DNA of 64,000 nucleotides, taken from the NCBI GenBank assembly GCA_003330885.1, contig CP030277.1:3274001-3338000 (forward strand). The letters are read 5' to 3'. Under the pieces are notes generated by a model. The model saw only the letters and a list, made by a program, of their open reading frames with translations, had not been told where the DNA came from and did not search any database. The DNA comes from Rhodobiaceae bacterium (lineage in GTDB: Bacteria; Pseudomonadota; Alphaproteobacteria; Parvibaculales; Parvibaculaceae). This document shows positions 53,195-62,786 of this stretch, piece after piece (positions within the stretch are counted from its first letter, which is position 1; every line of letters begins with the position of its first letter). The translations under genes were made by a program, and so were the position numbers.

Positions 53195-53851
53195 ATGAAA
53201 ACTCGGGAACGCATCCTCAAAGCCAGTCTCGAACTCTTCAATGAAGAGGGAGAGACAAATGTGTCAACGGTCGATATTGCCAATCAGGTCGATATTTCAC
53301 CGGGCAATCTCTACTACCATTTCAAGGGCAAGGATGCGCTGATAGCTGCGCTCTATGACGCTTTTGAAGAAGAGATGCGGATTGTTCTGACCGCACCTGT
53401 AGAAAGCCCGTTGCGAGCAGAAGATAATTGGCTCTACTTTTACATTGTCTTCGAAGAGATTTTTGACTTTCGGTTCTTCTACCGAAATCTCACCGATCTA
53501 CTGAACAGATATCCGCAGCTCAATGCACGTTTTGATGATCTGTTAGAGCGCAAGCAAGCGACATGCGTTGCACTTCTAACCAGCCTGGCCGAACGAAATC
53601 TGCTGGACATTAGAGAAGATGAGACAGAACAGGTCAGCACGCGCCTGACCATGTTGCTCACCTATTGGTTGAACTTTGAAGCTGTCCGGCATCCCAATGC
53701 ATCGGGGCCAGACATTATTCACGGTGGCGTCTACCATGTGCTCAGCCATGTAGCGCCCTATTTCGCAGCCGGTCGGGGTGTTTTTATGGATGTTATTTCA
53801 ACGCTCTATGAAGACCAAAAGGCAGACGCGGAGAAAAGAGCGAACCGGTAG
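53195..53851 (+). CDS. PhaD-like TetR-family regulator
   Basis: A 218-residue regulator whose N-terminus MKTRERILKASLELFNEEGETNVSTVDIANQ, then VDISPGNLYYHFKGKDALI, strongly resembles PhaD of Pseudomonas. PhaD activates the phasin genes in response to a PHA-pathway intermediate. It lies directly after the PhaF-like gene. A palindrome before that gene is its likely site. Confidence 0.87.
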   Translation: MKTRERILKASLELFNEEGETNVSTVDIANQVDISPGNLYYHFKGKDALIAALYDAFEEEMRIVLTAPVESPLRAEDNWLYFYIVFEEIFDFRFFYRNLTDLLNRYPQLNARFDDLLERKQATCVALLTSLAERNLLDIREDETEQVSTRLTMLLTYWLNFEAVRHPNASGPDIIHGGVYHVLSHVAPYFAAGRGVFMDVISTLYEDQKADAEKRANR

Positions 53852-53857
53852 TCAGAC

Positions 53858-53871
53858 TTCGCATATGCGAA
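53858..53871. promoter_or_regulatory. 14-bp perfect palindrome after the PhaD-like gene
   Basis: TTCGCATATGCGAA lies 7 bp after the stop codon and 230 bp before the cold-shock gene. It is not followed by a T-run and could be an operator in the csp upstream region. Confidence 0.35.
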
Positions 53872-54101
53872 AACACAATGCCGAAGTGATTGAAATTCCG
53901 TGTGATCAAGACTCTTTTTCTTGCCAATGGTCGTCAGAGCCCCCATTTTATTCCTATCGAATTTTTGTTGGAGCATTGTGACGGCTCCCGGCCTTGCCTC
54001 AATAAGGGCTATGCGGCGTTTCCAATTACGATTTGATACCCTACACACGGGGCTCGTGTGAGATTGAAGATTGGCGCGACGGCGCTGCACAGGAGAATGA
54101 G

Positions 54102-54308
54102 ATGGCGACTGGTACAGTCAAATGGTTCAACCCAACAAAAGGGTATGGTTTCATCCAGCCGGAAGACGGCGGCCAGGATGTATTCGTACACATTTCTGCG
54201 GTTGAGCGTGCTGGACTCGCTGGGCTTGATGAAAACCAGAAGGTTTCCTACGAGCTTGAGACCGGACGAAATGGCAAAAGTTCTGCAGTGGATCTCAAGG
54301 TCCTTTAA
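54102..54308 (+). CDS. Cold-shock protein, CspA family
   Basis: A 68-residue single OB-fold protein with RNP1 KGYGFIQ and RNP2 DVFVHIS, and the start GTVKWFNPTKG. AGGAGA lies seven bases before the ATG. It binds single-stranded RNA/DNA as an RNA chaperone. The 250-bp upstream gap could include a long structured 5' leader, as is common for csp genes, but this is not demonstrated. A strong terminator follows. Confidence 0.95.
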   Translation: MATGTVKWFNPTKGYGFIQPEDGGQDVFVHISAVERAGLAGLDENQKVSYELETGRNGKSSAVDLKVL

Positions 54309-54330
54309 CCCCCAATGCAGCAAGTTTTTT

Positions 54331-54359
54331 AAGGGAGCGCTTTGTCGCTCCCTTTTTTG
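54331..54359 (+). terminator. Cold-shock gene terminator
   Basis: AAGGGAGCG pairs with CGCTCCCTT around CTTTGT, followed by a T-run (TTTTTTG). Confidence 0.92.
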
Positions 54360-54474
54360 TTGTGTGCATGGGGCAGCGTACCCCTGCGTCATAATGAGCT
54401 CATTCGAAGACCGTTGACGCTTGCGTTGGCGCATGTACTTTTCTTCTCACATACATTTATCAGAGAGAGAAAAA

Positions 54475-55797
54475 ATGCTTCAGCCGGTAAGCGAAACTGC
54501 CCTGGTCGACATTCCCGATGCGGGCCCGTCCCATGCGCCTATTTATCAAACGCCCGACGGTTTTGACCTCGCTGACAATAATGCTTTCACGTCAGGCCAG
54601 CCTTTTGACTACTACAAAAGGCTGAGAGAAGAAGCGCCGGCTGCCTGGACGCCAGTACCGCTCGCAGCCGGTTATTGGGCAATCAGCCGCTATGATGATG
54701 TAAAGCGGATCGAGCTCGATCCGGAGACTTTCTCGTCCCAACGTGGCGGCATCAATATGGCCACAGCTGAAAGAGGTAGCGGCCATGAACGTCTCGCAGG
54801 CGCTGCACTCAATACACTGATCAGTCTGGACCGGCCCTATCACGTTCCATTGAGGATGCAGCATCGTGCGTTCTTTACGCCCGACTATATTGCTGAGCTG
54901 CGTAAGAAGGTCGAAGTCAAGGTCGACGAATTGTTGGACGACATGGAGCGCAAGGGCCCTGTCGTCGACATGGTCAAAAACTTCTCTGAACAATTGCCGC
55001 TCTTCACACTCTGCGAAATGCTGGGAGTCGATGAAAAAGACCGGCCCAAGATTGTGCGCTGGATGCACTACCTTGAGCTCGCCTCCCACATGATCACCGA
55101 GCAGGCGCAGGGGCGTAAGATCAGCTACGTGTTTCTTGCCAAATTTCTTTGGAACGTGCGGCAGATGTTCAGATACGGCGAGAGCGTGCTTCAAGATCGT
55201 CGTGCCAATCCAAGAAACGACCTGCTGACGGCGATTGCGCAGGCCGAGATTGACGGCGAACCTCTGTCCCAGGATTTTCTCGATGGAGCGTGGCTGCTCA
55301 TTATTTTTGCTGGCAATGACACAACGCGCAATTCCCTGTCTGGTACGATGCGGTTGCTGACAGAGTTTCCAGAGCAAAAGCAGAAACTCTTGGATGATCC
55401 ATCGAAGATCAAACAGATGGTGCCCGAAGCGATCCGGATGGTGTCGCCTGTGATCTTCATGCGTCGGACCTTAATGGCAGACACTGAGATCGCCGGACAG
55501 AAAATGTCCGAAGGCGAGAAGGTGATCATGTATTACGGCTCAGCCAATCGTGACTCCTCGGTTTTTGAAAATCCCGATCAGTTTGATATCGAACGAGAGA
55601 ATTCTGGCGATCATCTGTCGTTCGGCGCAGGCCCTCATGTATGTCTCGGTCAACGGGTCGCCAACATGCAGCTTGAGGTGGCGTACGAGAAAATTCTGTC
55701 GCGCTTCCCAAACATCAAGTTCACCGGCAACTGGTCCCAGGCACCGAACAATTTTGTGAATGCGATCTCAAAACTGGAAGTGGATTTAGGGACCTAA
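54475..55797 (+). CDS. Cytochrome P450
   Basis: A 441-residue P450. The I-helix is IIFAGNDTTRNSLSG, the ExxR is EAIRM, and the heme-binding loop is SFGAGPHVCLGQRVANMQLE with Cys390. The overall pattern resembles the CYP125/CYP142/CYP107-like soluble bacterial P450s that hydroxylate steroids, terpenes or fatty acids. No ferredoxin or ferredoxin reductase gene is adjacent. AGAGAG precedes the ATG; an upstream extension is rejected. Confidence 0.92.
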   Translation: MLQPVSETALVDIPDAGPSHAPIYQTPDGFDLADNNAFTSGQPFDYYKRLREEAPAAWTPVPLAAGYWAISRYDDVKRIELDPETFSSQRGGINMATAERGSGHERLAGAALNTLISLDRPYHVPLRMQHRAFFTPDYIAELRKKVEVKVDELLDDMERKGPVVDMVKNFSEQLPLFTLCEMLGVDEKDRPKIVRWMHYLELASHMITEQAQGRKISYVFLAKFLWNVRQMFRYGESVLQDRRANPRNDLLTAIAQAEIDGEPLSQDFLDGAWLLIIFAGNDTTRNSLSGTMRLLTEFPEQKQKLLDDPSKIKQMVPEAIRMVSPVIFMRRTLMADTEIAGQKMSEGEKVIMYYGSANRDSSVFENPDQFDIERENSGDHLSFGAGPHVCLGQRVANMQLEVAYEKILSRFPNIKFTGNWSQAPNNFVNAISKLEVDLGT

Positions 55798-55803
55798 ACG
55801 GCT

Positions 55804-56373
55804 GTGGAGTGTCTCCCTCCCGGCGCGACGTTGATCAATGATTTCGTAAGTGTTGGGAGAGAGCAGGAACTGCTGTCCGTCATTGACAATGCGCCCTGGC
55901 TGCAGGATCTCCGCAGACGGGTTCAGCACTATGGGTGGCGTTACGACTACAAGGCGCGACGCGTCTCGGAGGACGCATGGTTGGGACCGCTCCCAAACTG
56001 GCTACAGCAAGAGATAGGGAGATTTAGCGGTTCCGGGTTGTTTGATGAAACACCCGACCAGGTCATCGTCAATGAGTATGAGCCGGGGCAGGGCATCGCG
56101 CCTCATGTCGACTGCGTTCCCTGCTTTGGGCCGATCATCGCCTCCCTGTCCTTAGGCGGCCGAGTGGAGATGCGGTTTGAAAACACAGCTACTGGGAAAA
56201 AGAGGGAGACATTGCTTCCGGCCCGCAGTCTGCTGGTTTTGACGGGCCCTGCGCGATACGAGTGGCGTCACAATATTCCAGCCCGAAAGTCAGATGTTAT
56301 CGATGGGAGACGGGTCGGCAGAAAACGTCGTATTTCTCTCACTTTCCGACGAGTAATTTCGGATTTAACCTAA
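55804..56373 (+). CDS. AlkB-like 2-oxoglutarate/Fe(II) dioxygenase
   Basis: A 189-residue protein with a GTG start, 6 bp after the P450 stop. It carries the iron triad His101 and Asp103 (APHVDCV) and His156 (WRHNIPAR), the 2OG-binding Arg in RRISLTFR (Arg176), and VIVNEYEPGQGIAPHVD. This is the AlkB/ALKBH family: oxidative demethylation of alkylated DNA, RNA or other substrates. Its proximity to the P450 suggests co-transcription but not necessarily a common pathway. Confidence 0.87.
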   Translation: MECLPPGATLINDFVSVGREQELLSVIDNAPWLQDLRRRVQHYGWRYDYKARRVSEDAWLGPLPNWLQQEIGRFSGSGLFDETPDQVIVNEYEPGQGIAPHVDCVPCFGPIIASLSLGGRVEMRFENTATGKKRETLLPARSLLVLTGPARYEWRHNIPARKSDVIDGRRVGRKRRISLTFRRVISDLT

Positions 56374-56473
56374 TTCCCTATTCCCTCTCGGGAGTTTATT
56401 GCGGTGCAGCATGCAATCGCGTATGAAGTGTCCTCATCTGTAGCGTTTTTCTGAGCCCAGGGCCTCCCTCATC

Positions 56474-58084
56474 GTGATCAAGTCCACCTTTGCGGCGTTT
56501 GCCGACCGCCTTTCTATTGCCGAATGGAAGGGCCGTGATCGCTCTACCTTTTCACCGTCAGTCCTAAAAACAGAAATCCTGTCCGGACTAACCGTGGCGC
56601 TGGCCCTGGTGCCCGAAGCCGTCGCCTTCGCGTTTGTGGCAGGCGTGCACCCACTTGTGGGGCTCTATGCAGCCTTTATTGTTGGCCTCATCACGGCGCT
56701 GTTTGGTGGACGTCCTGGCATGATTTCTGGTGCGACCGGTGCGCTGGCGGTGGTCATGGTCTCGCTCGTCGCATTGCACGGTGTTGAATATCTTTTTGCG
56801 ACAGTCGTACTGATGGGCATCCTGCAAATTCTCGCAGGCATCTTCCGACTGGGGAAGTTCATTCGTCTGGTTCCCCATCCGGTGATGTTGGGTTTTGTGA
56901 ACGGTCTAGCGATTGTCATTTTCCTGGCGCAGCTAACACAGTTTCAAGTGGCGGATGCCGACGGCGTTAGGACTTGGATGAGCGGCATGCCGCTCGTGAT
57001 GATGCTGGGTCTTGTGGCGCTGACAATGGCCATCATCTGGGTCATGCCGAAAATTACCACCGCCATTCCGGCCCCACTTGCGGGTATCGGCATTGTGGCA
57101 GCGATTGTAATCGCGACAGGCATTGATGTGCCCCGCGTCGGTGATCTGGCCTCCATTCAGGGAGGCTTGCCGGAATTTCATATTCCAATGGCACCGCTCA
57201 CCATGGAAACATTTCAGATCATCTTCCCTTACGCGCTGATCCTGGCCGCAATCGGTCTGATTGAAAGTCTCCTCACATTGAACCTGGTAGGTGAGATGAC
57301 GGGCAAGCGCGGTGGCGCCTCGCAGGAATGTATTGCGCAGGGCACAGCCAATGTGGTGACAGGCTTTTTTGGCGGCATGGGCGGCTGCGCCATGATCGGT
57401 CAATCCATGATCAATGTGAAATCCGGTGGCCGAACCAGACTGTCTGGCACGTCAGCAGCCTTGTTCCTGCTCGCCTTCATTCTGGTGGCCTCAAGCCTGA
57501 TTGAACAGATCCCTCTGGCTGCCTTGGTGGGGGTCATGTTCATGGTGGTGATTGGAACGTTCGCATGGCAGTCGTTTCGCATTCTGCGCCGTATCCCCAT
57601 GACGGATACGCTTGTCATCCTCCTTGTCACCGTTGTGACGGTGATGAGCGATCTCGCCATTGCCGTCGTCGTTGGCGTCATCGTCTCTGCCCTGGCCTAT
57701 GCCTGGAACAACGCTTCGCGCATCCGTGCTTTCGTCGACACCAATGAAGAGGGCGCGCGCGTTTATCAGATTGAAGGACCGCTCTTCTTCGGATCGACCG
57801 AAGGCTTCCTTGAACTCTTCCATCCGGAAGATGATCCAGATGTTGTGATCGTTGATTTCCTCGATAGCCGTGTGGTCGACCAGTCTGCCTTGCAGGCAAT
57901 CGAAGCCTTGGCCGCCAAATATCAGTCGCGCAACAAGACCTTGCAGCTCCGGCATTTGTCTCATGACTGCCATCGATTGTTGCAGCGGGCGGGGCAGCTG
58001 ATCGTCGATTCAGATGACGATCCCGACTATGCCCTCGCGGTGGATTATTCCGTCCGGACCGGCATGTTGGGCGGCGGTCATTAG
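56474..58084 (+). CDS. SulP-family anion transporter with STAS domain
   Basis: A 536-residue protein starting at GTG 56474. About 10-12 helices (residues 30-410) start with [33 protein letters not shown], the SulP signature. A C-terminal STAS domain (about 425-530) has [16 protein letters not shown] and [19 protein letters not shown]. SulP proteins move sulfate, bicarbonate or carboxylates with sodium or protons. The substrate is unassigned. Confidence 0.93.
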   Translation: MIKSTFAAFADRLSIAEWKGRDRSTFSPSVLKTEILSGLTVALALVPEAVAFAFVAGVHPLVGLYAAFIVGLITALFGGRPGMISGATGALAVVMVSLVALHGVEYLFATVVLMGILQILAGIFRLGKFIRLVPHPVMLGFVNGLAIVIFLAQLTQFQVADADGVRTWMSGMPLVMMLGLVALTMAIIWVMPKITTAIPAPLAGIGIVAAIVIATGIDVPRVGDLASIQGGLPEFHIPMAPLTMETFQIIFPYALILAAIGLIESLLTLNLVGEMTGKRGGASQECIAQGTANVVTGFFGGMGGCAMIGQSMINVKSGGRTRLSGTSAALFLLAFILVASSLIEQIPLAALVGVMFMVVIGTFAWQSFRILRRIPMTDTLVILLVTVVTVMSDLAIAVVVGVIVSALAYAWNNASRIRAFVDTNEEGARVYQIEGPLFFGSTEGFLELFHPEDDPDVVIVDFLDSRVVDQSALQAIEALAAKYQSRNKTLQLRHLSHDCHRLLQRAGQLIVDSDDDPDYALAVDYSVRTGMLGGGH

Positions 58085-58085
58085 T

Positions 58086-58114
58086 CAGACCAGCGTTCTG
58101 GAAACGACTAATGG
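58086..58114. terminator. Weak hairpin between sulP and ugd
   Basis: CAGACC pairs with GGTCTG across 17 bases in the short convergent gap. There is no U-tract. Confidence 0.3.
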
Positions 58115-58134
58115 TCTGCCCGGCAGGCCGTCAA

Positions 58135-59454
58135 TCAGCTGGCGCCAACAGGCGGTCGACCAACTGAGTGATATGTGACGCCGGCAAGCTCCATCTCCGC
58201 CAACGTATAAATATTGCGAAGGTCGACAATGAGAGGCTGGGTGAGAAGGGTTTTGACCCGGTTAATATCGAGCATCCGGAAAGCGTTCCACTCCGTCAAA
58301 ATGAGAAGCGCCGCTGCACCCTCCATGACTTCGTAACTATCTGTTCCCCACTCAACACCGGTAAGCATGGGCTTAGCTTGTTGCATGCCTTCAGGGTCAA
58401 ATGCCCGGATTGTAGCGCCAGCTTTTTGCAGCAATGGGATGATGTCCAGACTTGGTGCGTCGCGCATGTCATCTGTATTCGGTTTGAACGTAACGCCCAG
58501 AACCGCAAGAGTCTTCCCGCGCACATCACCGCCGCAGGCGGCAATCACTTTATCGGCCATCCGACGTTTGCGTTCGGTGTTCGCTTCAATCACCGATTCA
58601 ACAATCTGCGTCGGGCGCCCAACTTTCCGGGCGGTATCGGTTAAGGCAAGTGAATCTTTAGGGAAGCAGGAGCCACCAAATCCGGCACCGGCTTGCAGGA
58701 ACTTCTGTCCAATCCGAGAGTCGAGACCAATGCCCTTCGATACGTCTTGCACATCCGCGCCCACAGCTTCGCATATGTCGGAGATCTCGTTGATAAACGT
58801 GACTTTTGTCGCCAGGAAAGCATTGTTGGCATACTTGATGATTTCTGCAGTCGTGCGCCCGGTAATGAGAAAAGGTGTTTCATTGAGAATGAGAGGGCGA
58901 TAGATCGAGCGCATCACTTCGCGGGCGCGCTCTGAGTCTGTGCCAACAACGACTCGGTCAGGTTTCATAAAGTCATCAATCGCGGAACCTTCGCGCAGAA
59001 ACTCAGGGTTTGAGGCGACATCAAAGTCGGCGTCAGGATTGGTCTTTCCGATAATCGCTTCAACCTCACTGCCAGTGCCGACGGGTACCGTTGATTTGTT
59101 GACGACGATTGTGTAGCCAGCGAGTTTTGGTGCGAGCTCCGCTGCGACCGCATAGACGGCACTTAGATCAGCACTGCCATCCGTTTCACTCGGAGGTGTG
59201 CCAACTGCGATGAATACCGCGTCCTGGTTGCCAATGTCGTCATTGGCCCACGAAGTGAAGCTCAATCGCCCGGTGGTTACGTTCTTTTTGACAAGCTCTT
59301 CAAGCCCTGGCTCGTAAATCGGAATCTCACCTCGGTGGAGTCGCGCCAGTTTGTCCTCATCATTGTCGATACAGACAACAGTATGTCCAAGGTCGGCGAA
59401 ACAAGCGCCGGAAACCAGCCCCACATAGCCTGTGCCAATCATGGCGATCTTCAT
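58135..59454 (-). CDS. ugd: UDP-glucose 6-dehydrogenase
   Basis: A 439-residue NAD-dependent enzyme making UDP-glucuronate for exopolysaccharide or lipid modification. The Rossmann motif is MIGTGYVGLVSGACFADLGH, and the catalytic Cys lies in GAGFGGSCFPKDSLAL. NKSTVPVGTG and FLREGSAIDDFMKPDRVV(V)G are further landmarks. The ATG at 59454 is preferred over one two codons earlier because CGAGGGA is then well spaced. No polysaccharide cluster is adjacent. Confidence 0.96.
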   Translation of the reverse strand: MKIAMIGTGYVGLVSGACFADLGHTVVCIDNDEDKLARLHRGEIPIYEPGLEELVKKNVTTGRLSFTSWANDDIGNQDAVFIAVGTPPSETDGSADLSAVYAVAAELAPKLAGYTIVVNKSTVPVGTGSEVEAIIGKTNPDADFDVASNPEFLREGSAIDDFMKPDRVVVGTDSERAREVMRSIYRPLILNETPFLITGRTTAEIIKYANNAFLATKVTFINEISDICEAVGADVQDVSKGIGLDSRIGQKFLQAGAGFGGSCFPKDSLALTDTARKVGRPTQIVESVIEANTERKRRMADKVIAACGGDVRGKTLAVLGVTFKPNTDDMRDAPSLDIIPLLQKAGATIRAFDPEGMQQAKPMLTGVEWGTDSYEVMEGAAALLILTEWNAFRMLDINRVKTLLTQPLIVDLRNIYTLAEMELAGVTYHSVGRPPVGAS

Positions 59455-59695
59455 CAGCATTCCCTCGATATTGATATCATGCGCGCCCGGCCGGACTGCT
59501 TGCCCACTGCGGACCTATTCCGCGATGGCTGTCGCGCTGCACTCTAAACCAGAATTGCGAAGGAAAAACGTCTGAATCGAAATTAGGATGAACGCCTGTC
59601 AGTGCTCTCGGCCACCGTCGATGGGGCAGCAATGTGCGCACAATTGTCTTTGGTGTGTGATGCCATGGTGGCGTGGCATGTTGAGGAGATGTGTA

Positions 59696-59772
<77 letters not shown>

Positions 59773-59891
59773 TCCGGTGCAAAGTGCTGTTCAGCACCAG
59801 TTCACGCGGCGGAACGTACCTCGTTCGCAATGACATATCAATGGACCAGTTTCACACGCCGATGCGGGTCTCTGAGGGTCCCAACATCCGG

Positions 59892-60491
59892 CTATTTGGA
59901 TGCAATCCCGTCAAATAGGGCGTCCACAATGGCGCGCTCCCGCGGTTCCCCTGATACTTCATCGTTGAGCGGGATGAGATTGCCGTCCAGGCGGAGCGAA
60001 ACATAACCGTGCACCATTGACCAAAGGGCAATCCCGGACGTCTCTGCGCTCCTTTGTTCCTTCTGATTGCCTCGCTCAAACAGGTCGATCAGCGGTTCAT
60101 AGAGGGCATCCATCTGGGCCAATAGATGGGGATCATCGACAGCAAGGCAATCTCGCCGCCAGAGCAGACGGTAGCGGTTGGGGTGGCTGAGCCCGAAGGC
60201 GATGACTGTGTCAGCAAAGACTTTCAATCTTTCCCGACGGTCGCCAGATCCATGCTGAAGCCCCTTTTGAATGGCGGACGTGAGCTGCTCAAAGGTCCCG
60301 GCTGCCAGCGCTGTCAGCAGATCCTGGCGGGTTTTGAAATGGTTCGCCGGCGCTGAATGGGCCACCCCAATGGCACGGGCCACGGCGCGGATGGTGACCC
60401 CATCGACACCTTCTTGATCCAGCAACTTGAACGCCGCATCCAGCAATGCGTCTCTGAGGTGGCCGTGGTGGTAATTGGGTTTTTCCGTCAT
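59892..60491 (-). CDS. TetR-family regulator
   Basis: A 199-residue regulator starting MTEKPNYHHGHLRDALLDAAFKLL. The helix-turn-helix is VDGVTIRAVARAIGVAHSAPANHFKTRQDLLTAL, and the C-terminal ligand domain has LSHPNRYRLLWRRDC and IALWSMVHGYVSLRLDG. It is divergent from a small membrane protein, with twin direct-repeat palindromes between the starts that are its probable sites. Confidence 0.88.
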   Translation of the reverse strand: MTEKPNYHHGHLRDALLDAAFKLLDQEGVDGVTIRAVARAIGVAHSAPANHFKTRQDLLTALAAGTFEQLTSAIQKGLQHGSGDRRERLKVFADTVIAFGLSHPNRYRLLWRRDCLAVDDPHLLAQMDALYEPLIDLFERGNQKEQRSAETSGIALWSMVHGYVSLRLDGNLIPLNDEVSGEPRERAIVDALFDGIASK

Positions 60492-60512
60492 TGGCGAATT
60501 CTAGGATTCAAT

Positions 60513-60556
60513 ATTGACATTGTCTATATTCTGCTTAAATTGACACTGTCCATATT
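60513..60556. promoter_or_regulatory. Twin operators in the TetR/membrane-protein intergenic region
   Basis: ATTGACATTGTCTATATT (60513-60530) recurs as ATTGACACTGTCCATATT (60539-60556), offset 26 bp. Each contains a palindrome GACA-N-TGTC (60516-60524, 60542-60550). Confidence 0.65.
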
Positions 60557-60580
60557 GAAGTTGCTGGAAAGGATAATCTG

Positions 60581-60979
60581 ATGGTTAGTCGTCTGCTTGT
60601 GACCTTTGGTGCGCTGGTTTGGGGCCTCGGTGTTCCCTATCTCGAGATAAATGACACCCATGTGTTCAATCCGGATTGGACTCCTCATGCGCTCATTCAC
60701 GAGGTATGGCAGCTTTTCACCAATACGGGTCTCGCGGGTTTTGCCATTTGGCTGGCCTGGGTGAAGGACGAAGTAATCCAGGGCGCCATCGTAGGTCTGT
60801 TCATCACAGGCGGGTTTCTGGCAGCCTTTATCATCCGAAATACTTATGGTGGCTCCATGAAATACTTGGATGGGTCTGAAAAGACTGTCGTCGGCCTCAA
60901 TATTGGCGTGTTGGGTTTCTCCATTGTAGCCGGTGGTCTGATCATTGCGATTTTGCTGGAGAAACGACGCCCCGCTTAA
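60581..60979 (+). CDS. Small four-helix membrane protein, TetR-controlled
   Basis: A 132-residue protein with four hydrophobic segments (about residues 3-22, 48-64, 68-86 and 104-126). Between the first two lie EINDTHVFNPDWTPHALIHEVWQL, with several His and Asp residues. It starts 90 bp from a divergent TetR gene with paired operators. I do not recognise the family with confidence. A small resistance or exporter-like role is only a guess. Confidence 0.78.
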   Translation: MVSRLLVTFGALVWGLGVPYLEINDTHVFNPDWTPHALIHEVWQLFTNTGLAGFAIWLAWVKDEVIQGAIVGLFITGGFLAAFIIRNTYGGSMKYLDGSEKTVVGLNIGVLGFSIVAGGLIIAILLEKRRPA

Positions 60980-61073
60980 TGACAGTCAGACCGATATTGC
61001 CTAAATTCACGGCTTGTACGTTTCCCTGTAACCACACAGGGAGAGCAGTGGGTGTTAGGAAGGGTGATCGGTT

Positions 61074-61625
61074 TTGGCGAAGGCATTGCAGTTAAAACCA
61101 CTAAACCTGTTCGTTGATCCAGCGATCGACCTGGTTGACCGGCGTTTGAAGGACCTCCTGGCATATTGGCAAGACAAGTGTGCGGAGCGAGATATGCCGG
61201 CCCGCATAGACATCTCGCCGGGCGACCTGGTGACACATTTGCCACGGCTGGCTCTCCTGAACGTGACCCATGATGAGGGGGACGGCCCGCAATTCAGTGT
61301 GCGCCTATCCGGTACAGGGATTGATGATCTTCTAGGGTCTGATCACCGCGGCTCAAAGCTGGATGATTTGCTGCCCACGGGCTCTGCGAAACTCGTATCG
61401 GCCGCTTTGGGGGCCCTGGTCGAGCACAAGCGGCCCATGCGCTTTTTTGCTCAGGCACGATTGCCTGGAAATCCGGCAGCCAGTGTTGAAGGGCTGGCGC
61501 TCCCTTTGGGACTTGAAGGTGGGCCGGTCAACATGGTGCTCATTGAGACCGTATCAATCCGACAATCAGATATGGCCCAGTTTCCAGATCTGGAATACCA
61601 GGAATTCGCTGACGTTGCCTCTTGA
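61074..61625 (+). CDS. PAS_5-type (DUF1388) protein
   Basis: A 183-residue protein from a TTG start (GGAAGG upstream). It carries the alphaproteobacterial PAS_5 pattern: LLAYWQDKCAERDMPARIDISPGDLVTHLPRLALLNV, then FSVRLSGTGIDDLLGSDHRGSKLDDLL. Members are single-domain PAS-like proteins of unknown ligand, common in this class. A stop codon three codons upstream of the TTG excludes any longer start. Confidence 0.85.
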   Translation: MAKALQLKPLNLFVDPAIDLVDRRLKDLLAYWQDKCAERDMPARIDISPGDLVTHLPRLALLNVTHDEGDGPQFSVRLSGTGIDDLLGSDHRGSKLDDLLPTGSAKLVSAALGALVEHKRPMRFFAQARLPGNPAASVEGLALPLGLEGGPVNMVLIETVSIRQSDMAQFPDLEYQEFADVAS

Positions 61626-61641
61626 GGTCGCGAGCGTTGCG

Positions 61642-62646
61642 CTATTTGCCTGACGTGAGCTGCAAGAATACGTCTTCAAGTGCGGCTTCCTCTGTCGTTA
61701 GGTCAGCAATCTCAATGCCAGCTGCGGTGATGTCAGCGAGCAGGGCTGACATAGAATCCACGTCTGGATTGTAAACAAGCGCGAGTTCACCGTCGTCGCG
61801 AAGCAGGGCGCCCCGGCTCGAAAGCGAGGCGGGCACAGCCGAGAGGGGGCTTGCCGGGCGAATGACGACGCGCTTTTCATCAATCCGCGCAAGCAGATCT
61901 GGCGTCGATTCGCACGCAACCACTTCCCCATGATTGATGATCGCGATCTGGTCGCACAGCGCCTGAGCTTCTTCCAGATAGTGGGTGGTCAAAACCACCG
62001 TTGTGCCGCGGGAATGCAGCTCTTCAATATGCTCCCAAAGCTGACGGCGCAGTTCGATGTCGACGCCGGCTGTTGGTTCATCAAGCACTAGAATGGGCGG
62101 GTTGTGGACCATGGCCTTGGCGACCAGCAGTCGCCGGCGCATGCCGCCAGAGAGTGTGCGGGCATAGGCATCGGCTTTGTCATCCAGGCCCATAGCCTCT
62201 AAAATTTCCATCGTGCGGCGCTCGGATTTCGGCACGCCGTAAAGACCAGCTTGTAGCTCCATCGCCTCATATGGCGTGAAGAACGGATCAATATTGAGCT
62301 CCTGAGGCACGATGCCGATAGATGCGCGTGCCTGGCGCGGATTGACGTCAGTATCAAAGCCCCAAATGGTGGCGGAACCAGACGTCTTCATGACGAGCCC
62401 GGCTAGAATATTGATGAAGGTCGACTTCCCGGCGCCATTGGGCCCAAGCAGACCGAAAAACGATCCGCGCGGGATGGAGAGATTGAGGCTTTTCAGCGCC
62501 TCCTTGGCCGGTTGGCCATTGGCGGCCTTGTAAACTTTGCGGAGATTGGTCGCTTCAATAGCCGCGGGTTGATTGCCGTTGGGTGCAGGTTCACGGGGAG
62601 CGGGCACTTCGGCAACCTCTGCATCATCTGTAATTCCCTGTGCCAT
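61642..62646 (-). CDS. ABC transporter ATP-binding protein (ABC-2 type)
   Basis: The ATG at 62646 is preceded by GGGGAG, giving 334 residues. One nucleotide domain has Walker A GLLGPNGAGKST, signature LSGGM, Walker B ILVLDEPTAG and the H-loop TTHYLEEA. It has the C-terminal DUF4162-like tail of drug/lipid ABC-2 systems (about residues 250-334). The permease is not in the window on this side; the neighbour is PAS_5. An N-terminal Pro/Ala-rich stretch of 30 residues precedes the domain. Confidence 0.92.
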   Translation of the reverse strand: MAQGITDDAEVAEVPAPREPAPNGNQPAAIEATNLRKVYKAANGQPAKEALKSLNLSIPRGSFFGLLGPNGAGKSTFINILAGLVMKTSGSATIWGFDTDVNPRQARASIGIVPQELNIDPFFTPYEAMELQAGLYGVPKSERRTMEILEAMGLDDKADAYARTLSGGMRRRLLVAKAMVHNPPILVLDEPTAGVDIELRRQLWEHIEELHSRGTTVVLTTHYLEEAQALCDQIAIINHGEVVACESTPDLLARIDEKRVVIRPASPLSAVPASLSSRGALLRDDGELALVYNPDVDSMSALLADITAAGIEIADLTTEEAALEDVFLQLTSGK

Positions 62647-62786
62647 CGTTTTTCTCCCCGGTTCGGCCATTCTAGGGGCCGCTGATCGTCGCCTTCGGTG
62701 TTCTACACCCTTCCGCGTTGGCAGCCATAATGCCATATTGCCGGTCTTAACGGTGAAGAACCGTGAAGAGCAACAAGGCGGGTGGT

